DNA of 59,103 nt from an uncultured Pelagibacteraceae bacterium. Its GTDB lineage: Bacteria; Pseudomonadota; Alphaproteobacteria; Pelagibacterales; Pelagibacteraceae. The first letter of the stretch is position 1. The number at the start of each line of letters is the position of its first letter. The stretch covers positions 1 to 59,103 of the forward strand of contig CACLST010000004.1 of NCBI GenBank assembly GCA_902609675.1, written 5' to 3'. A program made the position numbers and the translations under genes. Of this stretch, positions 1 through 9,447 are shown piece after piece. The notes under the pieces were generated by a model. The model saw only the letters and a program-made list of their open reading frames with translations, had not been told where the DNA came from and searched no databases.

Positions 1-1182
1 TGTGATATTTAAAATTACAGAAATTAAAGAATACTTAAATGGTGTTTTAGTATCATTTCTTGCAAACAAAAAGGTTGAAAATATTTTGATCAAAGAAAAT
101 GCTGGAAGCCCAAAAGAAAAATAGAATAAAGCTTTTGCAGAATTACTAACACTTAACTTATCGAAAGAACCATATCCAAATAAAGCAGATGTTATTTGTT
201 CTGAGCCAACAATGAGAGCAAGTGATGCTGGTAAACTTAAAAATAAACTTAATTCTAACGCTTTATTCTGTAACTCTCTAGTTTTTAAAGAGTTATTACT
301 TTTAATATGTCGACTAAGGTTTGGAAGGATTACAGTACCTATAGCAATACCAGCTATTGCTAAATTTATCTGATAAATTCTATCTGCATAATATAAATAG
401 GAAACAGCACTTGCTTGAAATGATGCAATAATTGTGCCAACTAAGATATTTATCTGAGTTACACCTGAAGAAAATATGCTTGGTAAAAGTTTACTAAAAA
501 AATTTTTAACCTTATCGTTTATTTTAAAATGAAAATTTATATGTAATACAAAATATTTTTTTACAAATATTAATAAAAAAATAAATTGTAGAAGCCCTGC
601 AAGAGTAACAGCATATGATAAGTAATAAACCAAATAATCATTTAAATTTTCGGCATATAACAAACAAATTATTAGTAATATATTTAGAATCATTGGTGCT
701 GCAGCTGCAGCTGCAAATTTATTATGTGAGTTTAAAATTGCTGAAAAAAAAGATGCAAGACTAATAAAAAATAAAAAAGGAAATGTAATTCTAGTAAGGT
801 CAATTGCAATATTTAATTTTTCTGTATCATTTGAAAATCCTGGTGCAATTAATTTAATAAAAGCTGGCATGAATATTTCAATTATTAAGATTGTAAAAAA
901 CAAGCATAATAGCAATAGATTAAAAATTGTACTTGCGAAAGTGTTTGCATTTTTTTTTGATCTAAGAAGTTCTGAGGAATAAGATGGAACAAATGCAGCA
1001 TTAAAAGTTCCCTCTGAAAATAATCTTCTAAAAGTATTTGGAATTCTAAAGGCTACAAAAAAAGCATCTGCTAAAGGTCCCGAACCAAGGTATATTGCTA
1101 TGAAAAAATCTCTAATGTAACCAAGAACCCTACTTAACAAAACAAATAGACTAAATGTGCTTGTTGACTTAATGAGGTTCAT
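1..1182 (-). CDS. murJ: Lipid II flippase MurJ, 3' end cut off by the window edge
   Basis: MurJ (MviN) moves lipid II across the inner membrane for peptidoglycan synthesis; it is a polytopic MOP-superfamily transporter. About 394 codons are visible with no stop before the window edge; the family is about 510 residues. The N-terminus shows the family pattern: a LSRVLGYIRDFFIA helix, then GPLADAFFVAFRIPN and LFSEGTFNAAFVPSY. Many hydrophobic segments follow, including FSSGVTQINILVGTIIAS and a conserved-looking ADRIYQINLAIAGIAIGT. The start ATG is the first one giving the conserved N-terminus; no clear Shine-Dalgarno is seen. The gene diverges from maeB with 49 bases between start codons. The family call is firm; the C-terminal end is unseen. 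Confidence 0.93.
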   Translation of the reverse strand, partial: MNLIKSTSTFSLFVLLSRVLGYIRDFFIAIYLGSGPLADAFFVAFRIPNTFRRLFSEGTFNAAFVPSYSSELLRSKKNANTFASTIFNLLLLCLFFTILIIEIFMPAFIKLIAPGFSNDTEKLNIAIDLTRITFPFLFFISLASFFSAILNSHNKFAAAAAAPMILNILLIICLLYAENLNDYLVYYLSYAVTLAGLLQFIFLLIFVKKYFVLHINFHFKINDKVKNFFSKLLPSIFSSGVTQINILVGTIIASFQASAVSYLYYADRIYQINLAIAGIAIGTVILPNLSRHIKSNNSLKTRELQNKALELSLFLSLPASLALIVGSEQITSALFGYGSFDKLSVSNSAKALFYFSFGLPAFSLIKIFSTFLFARNDTKTPFKYSLISVILNIT

Positions 1183-1231
1183 AAATCATATTAGTCTTAA
1201 ATTTACCTTAATAGTATATTTAATTTACCCA

Positions 1232-3520
1232 ATGAAAAAAAACAAAATAGAACATTATTCAGATAAAGAGGCTCTTGAATTTCATAATTCAAATAAATCT
1301 GGCAAGATTGAGATAAATTCATCAAAACCGATGACATCAAAAAGAGACTTAGCTTTAGCTTACTCTCCAGGTGTTGCAGCTCCAGTTAAAGAAATTTTTA
1401 AAAATCCAGAGCTGGCATATGATTATACTACCAAAGGAAATTTAGTTGCAGTTATAAGTAATGGATCTGCAATTTTAGGATTGGGTAACTTAGGGGCAAT
1501 TGCATCAAAACCTGTAATGGAAGGTAAAGCGGTATTGTTTAAAAGATTTGCAGATATAGATGCTATTGATTTAGAAATTGACAGTAAAGATCCTGAAGAA
1601 ATAGTTAATAGTATAAAAAATTTTGCTGTAAGTTTTGGGGGTATCAATCTTGAGGATATTGCTGCCCCAGAGTGTTTTATAATTGAGGAAAATTTAAAGA
1701 AAATTCTTGATATACCAGTGTTTCATGATGATCAGCATGGAACAGCAATCATTACATCGGCAGCGCTTATTAATTCGATTCATATTACTAAAAAAATTAT
1801 TTCTGAAGTAAAAGTTGTTGTTAATGGTGCAGGAGCATCTGCCATGGCGTGCTCAGATTTATTTTTGAAATTAGGAGTAAAAAAAAAAAATTTAACAATG
1901 ATAGATAGTAAAGGGGTAATTAGTATTGATAGAAAAGGATTGAATAAGTGGAAATTAAAGTATGCAAAAAAAACAAAAGATAAAACCCTTAGTGATGCAT
2001 TAAAAAATGCAGATGTTTTTCTAGGATTATCCTCGGCAGGAATTTTAAAAAAAGAAATGATCAAACAAATGGCAAAAAATCCAATTATATTTGCATGCGC
2101 TAACCCAGATCCAGAAATTTTACCAGAGGAAGCTTACAAGATTAGAAAGGATGCAATTATAGCAACTGGTAGATCGGATTATGCAAACCAAGTTAATAAT
2201 TTAATTGGTTTTCCATATATATTTAGAGGTGCACTAGATGTAAGAGCAAAAACAATAAATGAGGAAATGAAAATTTCCGCAGCTAATGCAATTGCTAAGT
2301 TAGCTAGGGAAAGAGTTCCAGATGAGGTAGCGGCAGCAATGGGAGGAGACAGGCCTAAATATGGTAAAGATTATATTATTCCATCCACATTTGATCCAAG
2401 ACTAATAAGTGTAATTCCAGTTGCAGTAGCAAAAGCCGCGATAAAAAGTGGAGTTGCTAGAAAAAATATAGAAAATTTTGATCTATACTCTGAACAATTA
2501 AAACAAAGATTGGATCCATCAGTAACAATTCTACAAGGGATAAATTCTAAAGTTAAAAAAAATCCAAAAACTGTAGTGTTTGCAGACGGTGAGGATGAGA
2601 ATACGCTTAAAGCTGCGATTGCATTTAAAAATGGTGGACTAGGAACTCCAATAATTGTTGCAAAAGAGAACGTTGTTAAACAAAGACTAAAAGAAATTGG
2701 TTATGGGGAAAACCTAGATATTAAAATTGTGAATTCTACTGATAAAAAATTGAGACACAAATATGTAAAATTTCTTTTTAAAAAAATGCATAGAGAGCAA
2801 GGTTTGCTTGAAAGAGATTGTGATAGAATGATTAGAAATGATAGAGTAATTTGGGCATCTTGTATGGTTGAATGTGGAGATGCAGATGCAATGGTAACTG
2901 GCAATACGAGAAGATATTCCCAATCGCTAGAAAAAATTAAGAAAGTAGTTCCTGCTCGTAAGGGTGAAATAATGTTTGGATTAAATATGGTTGTAAGCAA
3001 GGGTAAAACTGTTTTTATCGGAGATACATCTGTAAATGAGTACCCTTCTTCTGAAGAATTAGCTGATATATCAATATCTTCAGCAAGAGTTGCAAGATTA
3101 TTTGGATTTGATCCTAAGGTTGCTTTTTTATCTCACTCAACATTTGGTCAACCAATTACAAGTAGGACAAAACATATAAGAGATGCTGTAGAAATATTAA
3201 AAGATAGAAAAGTTGATTTTAAATTTGATGGAGATATGCAACCAGATGTTGCTCTCAACGAGGAATACACTGAATTATATCCATTTTCAGAAATAGTTGG
3301 AAATGCAAATATTTTAATAATGCCTGGTCAGCATAGCGCAGCAATTTCTAATAAAATTATGAAATCATTAGGGGGTGCTAAAATTATTGGACCACTCTTA
3401 ATAGGTCTAGCTCAACCAATAGAGATTGCTCCGTTGAGATCTTCTACTTCTGAGATATTAGATTTAGCATCAGTTGCAGCTTATTCTGCTGGTGTAATTA
3501 AATATGAAAAAACAAAATAA
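1232..3520 (+). CDS. maeB: NADP-dependent malic enzyme with C-terminal phosphotransacetylase-like domain
   Basis: MaeB decarboxylates malate to pyruvate, making NADPH, in the cytoplasm. The 762-residue protein has the two-part MaeB build: malic enzyme domain (about 1-430) and a phosphotransacetylase-like domain (about 440-760), which in E. coli MaeB (759 residues) senses acetyl-CoA. Visible motifs are SPGVAAPVKEI near residue 45, FHDDQHGTAI near 164 (metal/substrate region), and a GAGASAMA dinucleotide-binding loop near 199. The PTA-like part opens with VVFADGEDENTLKAA. The start is set at the ATG before KKNKIEHYSD: a longer in-frame reading begins inside divergent murJ and adds a non-conserved hydrophobic leader. 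It competes for the same malate pool as the mcl-mtkAB genes further right. Confidence 0.93.
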   Translation: MKKNKIEHYSDKEALEFHNSNKSGKIEINSSKPMTSKRDLALAYSPGVAAPVKEIFKNPELAYDYTTKGNLVAVISNGSAILGLGNLGAIASKPVMEGKAVLFKRFADIDAIDLEIDSKDPEEIVNSIKNFAVSFGGINLEDIAAPECFIIEENLKKILDIPVFHDDQHGTAIITSAALINSIHITKKIISEVKVVVNGAGASAMACSDLFLKLGVKKKNLTMIDSKGVISIDRKGLNKWKLKYAKKTKDKTLSDALKNADVFLGLSSAGILKKEMIKQMAKNPIIFACANPDPEILPEEAYKIRKDAIIATGRSDYANQVNNLIGFPYIFRGALDVRAKTINEEMKISAANAIAKLARERVPDEVAAAMGGDRPKYGKDYIIPSTFDPRLISVIPVAVAKAAIKSGVARKNIENFDLYSEQLKQRLDPSVTILQGINSKVKKNPKTVVFADGEDENTLKAAIAFKNGGLGTPIIVAKENVVKQRLKEIGYGENLDIKIVNSTDKKLRHKYVKFLFKKMHREQGLLERDCDRMIRNDRVIWASCMVECGDADAMVTGNTRRYSQSLEKIKKVVPARKGEIMFGLNMVVSKGKTVFIGDTSVNEYPSSEELADISISSARVARLFGFDPKVAFLSHSTFGQPITSRTKHIRDAVEILKDRKVDFKFDGDMQPDVALNEEYTELYPFSEIVGNANILIMPGQHSAAISNKIMKSLGGAKIIGPLLIGLAQPIEIAPLRSSTSEILDLASVAAYSAGVIKYEKTK

Positions 3521-3528
3521 AATATTTG

Positions 3529-4122
3529 TTATTTTTTAACAACTCTCAAATCATCAACTAAAAAAATACTTGTAACAACATCCTCAACATCTAAAATTTG
3601 TTTGGCTTCTTTAATAACTTCATCTCTCTCAGTTTTATTTTGTGCTATCCCGTAAACATAAATTTTTTTCTTATAAGTATCTATATTATAGTTAACTGCT
3701 TTGATTTTTTTACTCCCAATTAAAGCTGCTCTTAGTTGAGAAGTGATTAGTAGATCTTTTGCGGATCTTTTGAAATTAAATTTCTCTTTAATTTGTAAAT
3801 CATTATTTACTGATCTAGCACCTTTAATTTCCCAAGCTAACTTTGTAATTTTTAATTTATCCTCAACAGCATTTACTTTTCCAGTTAAAAATATTCTTCC
3901 ATCAAGTATCTTTGTTTTTACAGAAATTATGTAACTTTTATCTTCAGACAATAATTTTGCTCTTAGATTTTGTTGCATTAATGAATCGTCAATTTGGGTA
4001 CCCAAGCTTCTAGGATCTAAAGCAATAGAGACTCCTGTTCCTAAAACACCAGTAGAGGAATAGCCAACACAACTCGTACAAATTATAAAACTAAATAATA
4101 GAATTATTTTTTTAATTTTCAT
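3529..4122 (-). CDS. BON-domain periplasmic protein or lipoprotein (OsmY/YraP-like)
   Basis: A 197-residue exported protein. The first ~20 residues are a signal peptide (KKIILLFSFIICTSCVGYSS); the CTSC step could be a non-canonical lipobox, so a lipoprotein is possible. Two BON domains follow, roughly residues 45-110 and 115-190, each with the short alpha-beta pattern (YIISVKTKILDGRIFLTGKV; KAVNYNIDTYKKKIYVYGIA). BON proteins bind phospholipid or stabilise the outer membrane (OsmY, YraP/DolP). Its start overlaps the end of rsmI by 11 bases, so the two are probably co-transcribed. E. coli has a similar pairing near yraP. The domain call is good; the precise role is inferred. Confidence 0.82.
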   Translation of the reverse strand: MKIKKIILLFSFIICTSCVGYSSTGVLGTGVSIALDPRSLGTQIDDSLMQQNLRAKLLSEDKSYIISVKTKILDGRIFLTGKVNAVEDKLKITKLAWEIKGARSVNNDLQIKEKFNFKRSAKDLLITSQLRAALIGSKKIKAVNYNIDTYKKKIYVYGIAQNKTERDEVIKEAKQILDVEDVVTSIFLVDDLRVVKK

Positions 4123-4963
4123 TTTTTATTTTAAGGCAATAATTGTATATAAGTTTTTTAGAAATCTCTCTATCTTCTGAAACTTTTTTCACTATATCTT
4201 TAATTGACATTATTTTAATTAATTTATTAATTTTTTTTTTATCTGATTCTTCAAGTTCTTTAAAACTTAATTTTTCTTTTTTAATTTCAGAAATAACAAC
4301 AGTAATTTCTCCTTTTCTTGAAAAATTTACATCTGATAACTTTTGTACAGAAGTTCTAATATATTCTTCATGATATTTTGAAATTTCTCTACAAATTATA
4401 ATATCTCTGTCTGAAAAAAATTCTTTTACATCATCTATTCTTTTAATCAATTTATTTGGCGATATAAAAAAAACAATTGAACTTTCAAATAATGATAAGA
4501 TTTTAAATAATTTTTTTACTTGATTTTGTTTTTCGGGAAGAAATCCACAAAAATAAAAATTATCTGAAAATCCACTTATTGAAATTGCTGAACTAACTGC
4601 TGATGCGCCCGGAATAGGAAAAATATTAATTTTATTTTTAACACACTCTTTTACCAATACTCTACCTGGGTCTGAAACAGCAGGGGTTCCAGCATCTGAA
4701 ACCAATGATACTATTTTATTATTTTTAAGTATTTCTATAACTTTCTCTAAATTTTTATTTTCATTAAATTTATGGTTTGAAATTAGTTTTTTATTTATAT
4801 CAAATTTTTGAAGTATTTTTTTTGTAACTCTTGTATCTTCGCATAAAATTAAATCTGATTCTTGAAGGATTTTAATGGCTCTAAATGAAATATCACCCAT
4901 ATTTCCAATTGGTGTTGCAACACAATATAGCCCAGGTTTAAATTTATTATTGTTTAAATTCAT
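4112..4963 (-). CDS. rsmI: 16S rRNA (cytidine-1402-2'-O)-methyltransferase RsmI
   Basis: RsmI 2'-O-methylates C1402 in the ribosomal decoding centre using SAM. The 283-residue protein carries the tetrapyrrole-methylase fold signatures of the family: GLYCVATPIGNMGDISFRAI at the N-terminus, LCEDTRVTKKIL, SLVSDAGTPAVSDPG, and FPIPGASAVSSAISISGF. Length matches E. coli RsmI (286). It faces away from the LpoA-like gene on the other strand, an arrangement common in proteobacteria, and runs into the BON protein. The divergent start codons are 36 bases apart, so promoters for both must lie there or inside coding sequence. Confidence 0.95.
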   Translation of the reverse strand: MNLNNNKFKPGLYCVATPIGNMGDISFRAIKILQESDLILCEDTRVTKKILQKFDINKKLISNHKFNENKNLEKVIEILKNNKIVSLVSDAGTPAVSDPGRVLVKECVKNKINIFPIPGASAVSSAISISGFSDNFYFCGFLPEKQNQVKKLFKILSLFESSIVFFISPNKLIKRIDDVKEFFSDRDIIICREISKYHEEYIRTSVQKLSDVNFSRKGEITVVISEIKKEKLSFKELEESDKKKINKLIKIMSIKDIVKKVSEDREISKKLIYNYCLKIKNEN

Positions 4964-4999
4964 ATGAATTCTGTAAATAAATATATTATTAAAACTTAA

Positions 5000-6151
5000 A
5001 TGAAAACTTTAATTAAATTTTTAATGTTTATTGCATTAAGTATCTCCCTTTTTAGTCAAAACATATTTGCCTCTGAAAAAATTAAAATTGGATTAATTAT
5101 TCCTTTAAGTGGTGAAAATTCTTTAATTGGTGAGAAAATTATAAAATCAATAAGAATGGCAATTAATAAAATTAATGATGAAAGGGTGGAGATAATTCCA
5201 AAAGATACAAAATCAAATCCAATTGATGCTTTAAAAGTATCAAAAGAATTATATAAAGACGGTGTAAGAATAATCATTGGCCCAGTCTATAACGAAAGTA
5301 ACAAATATCTTGATGATTTAAAAGATGTAACTTTTATATCTTTTACCAACAAATTAATCGGTAATCCAAAAAATGTAATCAGCGCTGGCGTCAATGCTGT
5401 ATCACAAATACAAACAATAAAAAGATTTAATAATAGAAAAAATTTATCAAAAGGTATTATTTTAATCCCAAGAGCACAATTTAAAAAAGAGATAGAAGAA
5501 GCAATTAATAAAACTAAAATTAAACATAAAGAAGTATTCTATTATGACAGAGAACCAACTAAACTTACCAAGCAAATCGAAGAATTAACTAAATATCAAA
5601 TAAGGAAAAATAATCTTAAATTTGAAATACAAAGACTTGAGGGTTTATCATTTAAAGACAAAGATGAAAAAATACAAAATTTAAAGAAAAGAGATACACT
5701 TGGAAATATTAATTTTGACTCGGTTGTTATAGCTGATTTTGATGAAAATCTAAAAAGTGTTGCTACATCTCTTCTATATACTGATGTCTCATCAAAAAGA
5801 ATTTCTTATATAACCTTAAATCAATGGTTTGACGAAAGTCTTTTAAAAGATGATTCCCTACATCCAATATATTTTCCCTCAATTAATAAAGATAATTATG
5901 AATTATTTATGAATGATTTTAAAAACGCTTATGGTTTAGATGGAGATCAACTTTCATTTTTAAGTTATGATCTAATAGGATTGGTCTATTTTTTAATTTA
6001 TGAAAACGATTTTAAAATTTCAAAAAAAATATTCTATAAAAAAAATAAGTTTAAAGGCAAAATAGGAGTTTTTGAAATAAGCAAAAATACTATTACTCAT
6101 CAACTAAACTTTTATAGCATTGAAGATAAAAAATTTAAAAAAATTTTTTAA
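5000..6151 (+). CDS. LpoA-like penicillin-binding protein activator / periplasmic-binding-fold protein
   Basis: A 383-residue secreted protein with a signal peptide ending near FASEKIKIG, followed by a type I periplasmic-binding fold: IKIGLIIPLSGENSLIGEKI, IIGPVYNESNKYL, and a later half with VVIADFDENLKSVATSLLYTD. Alphaproteobacteria carry such a protein, annotated as penicillin-binding protein activator (LpoA C-terminal domain), next to rsmI, and the context here matches. In gammaproteobacteria LpoA activates PBP1A from the outer membrane. No lipobox is evident here (signal ends SQNIFAS), so it is probably soluble periplasmic. It lacks the LpoA TPR-like N-terminal half. The activator role is inference from family and context. 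Its 3' end overlaps convergent rdgB by 17 bases. Confidence 0.75.
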   Translation: MKTLIKFLMFIALSISLFSQNIFASEKIKIGLIIPLSGENSLIGEKIIKSIRMAINKINDERVEIIPKDTKSNPIDALKVSKELYKDGVRIIIGPVYNESNKYLDDLKDVTFISFTNKLIGNPKNVISAGVNAVSQIQTIKRFNNRKNLSKGIILIPRAQFKKEIEEAINKTKIKHKEVFYYDREPTKLTKQIEELTKYQIRKNNLKFEIQRLEGLSFKDKDEKIQNLKKRDTLGNINFDSVVIADFDENLKSVATSLLYTDVSSKRISYITLNQWFDESLLKDDSLHPIYFPSINKDNYELFMNDFKNAYGLDGDQLSFLSYDLIGLVYFLIYENDFKISKKIFYKKNKFKGKIGVFEISKNTITHQLNFYSIEDKKFKKIF

Positions 6152-6737
6152 TTTTTTTAAATGCATTAAAACGATGGTCTATACTATATTTTTTATGAGG
6201 GTCCATCTCACCAAAAGTTAATCTTTTTCCTTTAGGTATAAAGATTGGATCATATCCAAAACCATTTTTTCCTCTCTTTAAATTAGATATTCGTCCCTCA
6301 ATTTTACCAATTTTACTTATAAATTTACCATTTGGCCAAAAGATAGTAAGCACACAAATAAATCTCGCACTTAATTTTTTTTTTTTCCAATTTTTATCTT
6401 TTTTAGAAATTTTTTTGTAAACTTTTTTAATAGCTAAACTGAAATTTCTTTTTTTTCCTGACCAATCTGCTGAATATACGCCTGGTGCTTTATCTAAAAT
6501 GTCAATCTCAATTCCAGAGTCATCTGATAAACAAATTTTACTAGTTTTTTCTGAAAAATATTTTGCTTTTAAAAGAGAGTTTTGTGTAAATGTGGTTCCA
6601 GTTTCTATTGGACTGGGTATTTTAAAGTCCAAATTTGAATAAATTTTTAAACTTTTGGGCAATAGATCTGCTATTTCCTTTAGTTTTCCTTTATTATTTG
6701 AGCCAATGAATATCTCTTTAATTTTTTTTTTAGGCAC
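6135..6737 (-). CDS. rdgB: Non-canonical purine NTP pyrophosphatase RdgB (HAM1 family)
   Basis: RdgB hydrolyses XTP, dITP and dHAPTP to monophosphates, keeping damaged purines out of nucleic acids. The 200-residue protein shows the family motifs in order: IFIGSNNKGKLKEI at the N-terminus, TFTQNSLLKAKYFSEKT, the SDDSGIEID metal/substrate loop, APGVYSADWSG, GFGYDPIFIP and the late SIDHRFNAF helix (SHR-A in homologues). Translation starts at GTG; no ATG in frame gives the conserved N-terminus. It diverges from grpE with 35 bases between starts and overlaps the LpoA-like gene tail to tail. Confidence 0.95.
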   Translation of the reverse strand: MPKKKIKEIFIGSNNKGKLKEIADLLPKSLKIYSNLDFKIPSPIETGTTFTQNSLLKAKYFSEKTSKICLSDDSGIEIDILDKAPGVYSADWSGKKRNFSLAIKKVYKKISKKDKNWKKKKLSARFICVLTIFWPNGKFISKIGKIEGRISNLKRGKNGFGYDPIFIPKGKRLTFGEMDPHKKYSIDHRFNAFKKIKKFF

Positions 6738-6772
6738 CTAGAAATTATACTTTTTCTTACCATATAAACAAT

Positions 6773-7423
6773 ATGGATAAAGAAGAAATAAATGAAGATA
6801 TAAATATTAGTAAAGATGAAAAAGATGAGTTAAACGCTCAAACAGCTGAAAATGATGTTGAGGCTCAAAAGAGTAAAGATAAAAATTCAGATTCAGAGAA
6901 AAATGATGATGAAAAGCTAACTCCGGAACAAGAATTAGAAACACTTAAAGACAAATTAGCAAGAACATTTGCAGAGATGGAAAATCAGAGACGAAGATTT
7001 GAAAAAGAAAAAGAGGATGCATATGAGTATGGTGGATATACTTTCGCAAAAGAGGCCTTAAACCTATTAGATAATCTTGAGAGATCAAAAGCTGTATTGG
7101 AGAGTGATGATAAATTAAAAGATACTGAAGCACTTATAAAAATTATAGAACATTTAGATATTATAAACACTGATATGCTTTCAATTTTTAAAAAAAATAA
7201 CATTGAGCCTATTAAATCTATTAATGAAAAACTTGATCCAAACCTTCATCAAGCTATGATGGAAGTTGAGGATGATACAAAGGATCCAGGAACCATTGTA
7301 CAAGAAATTCAAAAAGGCTTTTTGATGAAAGACAGATTATTGAGACCTTCTTTAGTAGGTGTTTCAAAGAAAAAAGTTAAAGAGGTTGAAAAAGAAGAGA
7401 AAAAAGATGAAAAAAACCAGTAA
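6773..7423 (+). CDS. grpE: Nucleotide exchange factor GrpE
   Basis: GrpE releases ADP from DnaK. The first ~50 residues are a highly charged, disordered Asp/Glu/Lys stretch. A coiled-coil follows (LETLKDKLARTFAEMENQRRR), then the four-helix and beta-wing part with the conserved end IVQEIQKGFLMKDRLLRPSLVGVSK. The 216 residues are near the E. coli length of 197, the extra being in the acidic N-terminus and a lysine-rich tail. It precedes dnaK by 76 bases. No hrcA repressor gene is adjacent, unlike many alphaproteobacteria, so heat-shock control is probably by RpoH. Confidence 0.95.
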   Translation: MDKEEINEDINISKDEKDELNAQTAENDVEAQKSKDKNSDSEKNDDEKLTPEQELETLKDKLARTFAEMENQRRRFEKEKEDAYEYGGYTFAKEALNLLDNLERSKAVLESDDKLKDTEALIKIIEHLDIINTDMLSIFKKNNIEPIKSINEKLDPNLHQAMMEVEDDTKDPGTIVQEIQKGFLMKDRLLRPSLVGVSKKKVKEVEKEEKKDEKNQ

Positions 7424-7453
7424 AAACAACAAAAATTTAAATTTTAAAGACGG

Positions 7454-7480
7454 TTGTAGTCTTATAATTAGCACTTATAT
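7454..7480 (+). promoter_or_regulatory. Possible RpoH-type (heat-shock) promoter of dnaK
   Basis: In the 76-base grpE-dnaK gap, TTGTAG (-35-like) is followed after 14 bases by CTTATAT, which resembles the alphaproteobacterial sigma-32 -10 (CYTATNT). The gap also holds TTAGCACTT, identical over 8 bases to the left arm of a CIRCE element (TTAGCACTC), but no matching right arm. Initiation about 7 bases after the -10 would leave a leader of roughly 13 bases. Assigned by eye only. Confidence 0.3.
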
Positions 7481-7499
7481 GTCGGGTAGGTATTAAATA

Positions 7500-9419
7500 A
7501 TGAGCAAAGTAATAGGTATAGATTTAGGAACAACAAACTCATGTGTAGCAGTAATGGAGGGTACACAAGCTAAAGTTTTAGAAAATGCTGAAGGAGCAAG
7601 AACAACTCCTTCTGTAGTTGCATTTTCAGATAACGATGAAAAATTAATTGGACAGCCTGCAAAGAGACAGGCGGTAACCAATCCAGAAAACACAATATTT
7701 GCTGTCAAAAGATTAATTGGAAGAAATTTTGATGATCCTTCTGTAAAGAAAGATGTTCAGACCGCACCTTTTAAGATCGTTAACTCTGATAAAGGAGATG
7801 CATGGATAGAAGCTAAAGGTAACAAATACTCGCCATCTCAAATTTCTGCTTTTACACTTCAGAAAATGAAAGAGACTGCTGAAAAATATTTAGGCCAAGA
7901 AGTTTCTCAAGCTGTAATAACTGTTCCAGCATATTTTAATGATGCACAAAGACAGGCAACTAAAGATGCAGGTAAAATAGCAGGTTTAGAAGTTTTAAGA
8001 ATTATTAACGAACCGACAGCAGCATCGCTTGCATATGGATTAGATAAAAAGACAAACAATAAAATTGCTGTTTATGATTTAGGTGGAGGTACTTTTGATG
8101 TATCAATTCTTGAGTTAGGAGATGGAGTATTTGAGGTTAAATCAACAAATGGTGATACTTTCCTAGGTGGTGAAGATTTTGATAATACAATTGTTGATTA
8201 TCTATTAACTGAATTCAAAAAAGAAAATGGTATTGATTTAAAATCAGATAAATTAGCATTACAAAGACTTAAGGAAGCTGCAGAAAAAGCAAAAATTGAA
8301 TTATCGTCTGCGGCTCAAACTGAGATAAATTTACCATTTATTACAGCTGATAAAACTGGTCCAAAACATATTAATATGAAAATGACTAGAGCTAAACTTG
8401 AGGCTCTTGTTGAAGATCTTATTTCTAGAACTATTCCACCTTGTGAAACAGCTCTTAAAGATGCTGGTTTAAGTGCAAGCGAAATTGATGAAATAATACT
8501 TGTTGGTGGAATGACCAGAATGCCAAAAGTAATAGAGGAAGTTAAAAATTTCTTTGGAAAAGAACCAAACAAATCTGTAAACCCTGACGAGGTTGTTGCA
8601 ATGGGTGCTGCAATTCAAGCAGGAGTATTGCAAGGTGACGTTAAAGACGTATTATTATTAGATGTTACGCCACTATCTCTAGGAATAGAGACTTTAGGTG
8701 GAGTTTCAACTAAATTGATAGAAAAAAATACTACAATACCAACTAAGAAAAGTCAGGTTTTCTCAACAGCAGAAGACAATCAACCTGCAGTTTCAATTAG
8801 AGTTTTACAAGGTGAAAGAGATATGGCCTCTGACAACAAGATTTTAGGTAATTTTGAACTAGTAGGTATAGCTCCAGCTCCTAGGGGGGTTCCTCAAATT
8901 GAAGTTACGTTTGATATCGATGCAAACGGAATTGTAAATGTTTCTGCTAAAGATAAGGGGACTGGTAAAGAACAAAAAATTCAAATTCAAGCATCAGGTG
9001 GTTTAAGTGATGAAGAAATAAACCAAATGGTTAAGGATGCTGAGACAAACAAAGAAGCTGACAAAAAGAAAAGAGAAGCTGTAGATGCGAGAAACCAAGC
9101 TGACACCCTACTTCATTCTACTGAAAAGAATTTAAAAGAGCATGGTAGTAAAGTTTCTGATGCAGACAAAAAAGCTATTGAAGATGCATCCGCGAATGTA
9201 AGAAACGCATTAAAAGGAACTGATGTTGAAGAAATTAAAAAGAAAACTCAAGATTTGGTTCAAGCTTCAATGAAACTAGGCGAAGCTATTTACAAATCAC
9301 AACAAAGTACAAAACCTGGTGATGCACCTAAAGATGCAAAAGATGAAGGGAAAAAAGACGATAATGTTGTTGATGCAGACTTTGAAGAAGTAAAAGACGA
9401 TAAAGAAAAAAGCGCCTAA
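7500..9419 (+). CDS. dnaK: Chaperone protein DnaK (Hsp70)
   Basis: The ATP-driven central Hsp70. At 639 residues it matches E. coli DnaK (638). The nucleotide-binding domain shows [15 protein letters not shown] (phosphate 1), the [13 protein letters not shown] phosphate-2 loop and the LVGGMTRMP adenosine motif. The interdomain linker [19 protein letters not shown] is intact. The substrate-binding domain and helical lid follow, ending with the Hsp70 tail [11 protein letters not shown]. It sits between grpE and dnaJ in the standard chaperone operon order. Codon choice is slightly more GC-rich than that of neighbouring genes, as expected for high expression. Confidence 0.99.
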   Translation: MSKVIGIDLGTTNSCVAVMEGTQAKVLENAEGARTTPSVVAFSDNDEKLIGQPAKRQAVTNPENTIFAVKRLIGRNFDDPSVKKDVQTAPFKIVNSDKGDAWIEAKGNKYSPSQISAFTLQKMKETAEKYLGQEVSQAVITVPAYFNDAQRQATKDAGKIAGLEVLRIINEPTAASLAYGLDKKTNNKIAVYDLGGGTFDVSILELGDGVFEVKSTNGDTFLGGEDFDNTIVDYLLTEFKKENGIDLKSDKLALQRLKEAAEKAKIELSSAAQTEINLPFITADKTGPKHINMKMTRAKLEALVEDLISRTIPPCETALKDAGLSASEIDEIILVGGMTRMPKVIEEVKNFFGKEPNKSVNPDEVVAMGAAIQAGVLQGDVKDVLLLDVTPLSLGIETLGGVSTKLIEKNTTIPTKKSQVFSTAEDNQPAVSIRVLQGERDMASDNKILGNFELVGIAPAPRGVPQIEVTFDIDANGIVNVSAKDKGTGKEQKIQIQASGGLSDEEINQMVKDAETNKEADKKKREAVDARNQADTLLHSTEKNLKEHGSKVSDADKKAIEDASANVRNALKGTDVEEIKKKTQDLVQASMKLGEAIYKSQQSTKPGDAPKDAKDEGKKDDNVVDADFEEVKDDKEKSA

Positions 9420-9447
9420 ACTATCAACCATTTGTCTATAACTAGTT

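Noticed and set aside
1157-1231. 25-codon N-terminal extension of maeB
   Set aside because: It overlaps the start of divergent murJ, is hydrophobic and unlike malic enzymes; the ATG before KKNKIEHYSD gives the normal length.
1880-1890. Frameshift at the long A-run in maeB
   Set aside because: The frame stays open and the protein matches the family on both sides, so the homopolymer is read correctly.
1423-3000. Several antisense reading frames of 69-99 codons across maeB
   Set aside because: They mirror the maeB frame, have no recognisable motif or ribosome site, and look like shadows of AT-rich coding DNA. The same applies to other antisense frames over dnaK, leuS, hslU, mtkA, mtkB and purH.
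3521-3560. Terminator between maeB and the BON gene
   Set aside because: A short ACAAA...TTTGT pairing followed by T's can be drawn, but the stem is five A-T-rich pairs and not convincing.
7468-7477. CIRCE operator before dnaK
   Set aside because: Only the left arm TTAGCACT is present; no GAGTGCTAA arm occurs at the required 9-base spacing.
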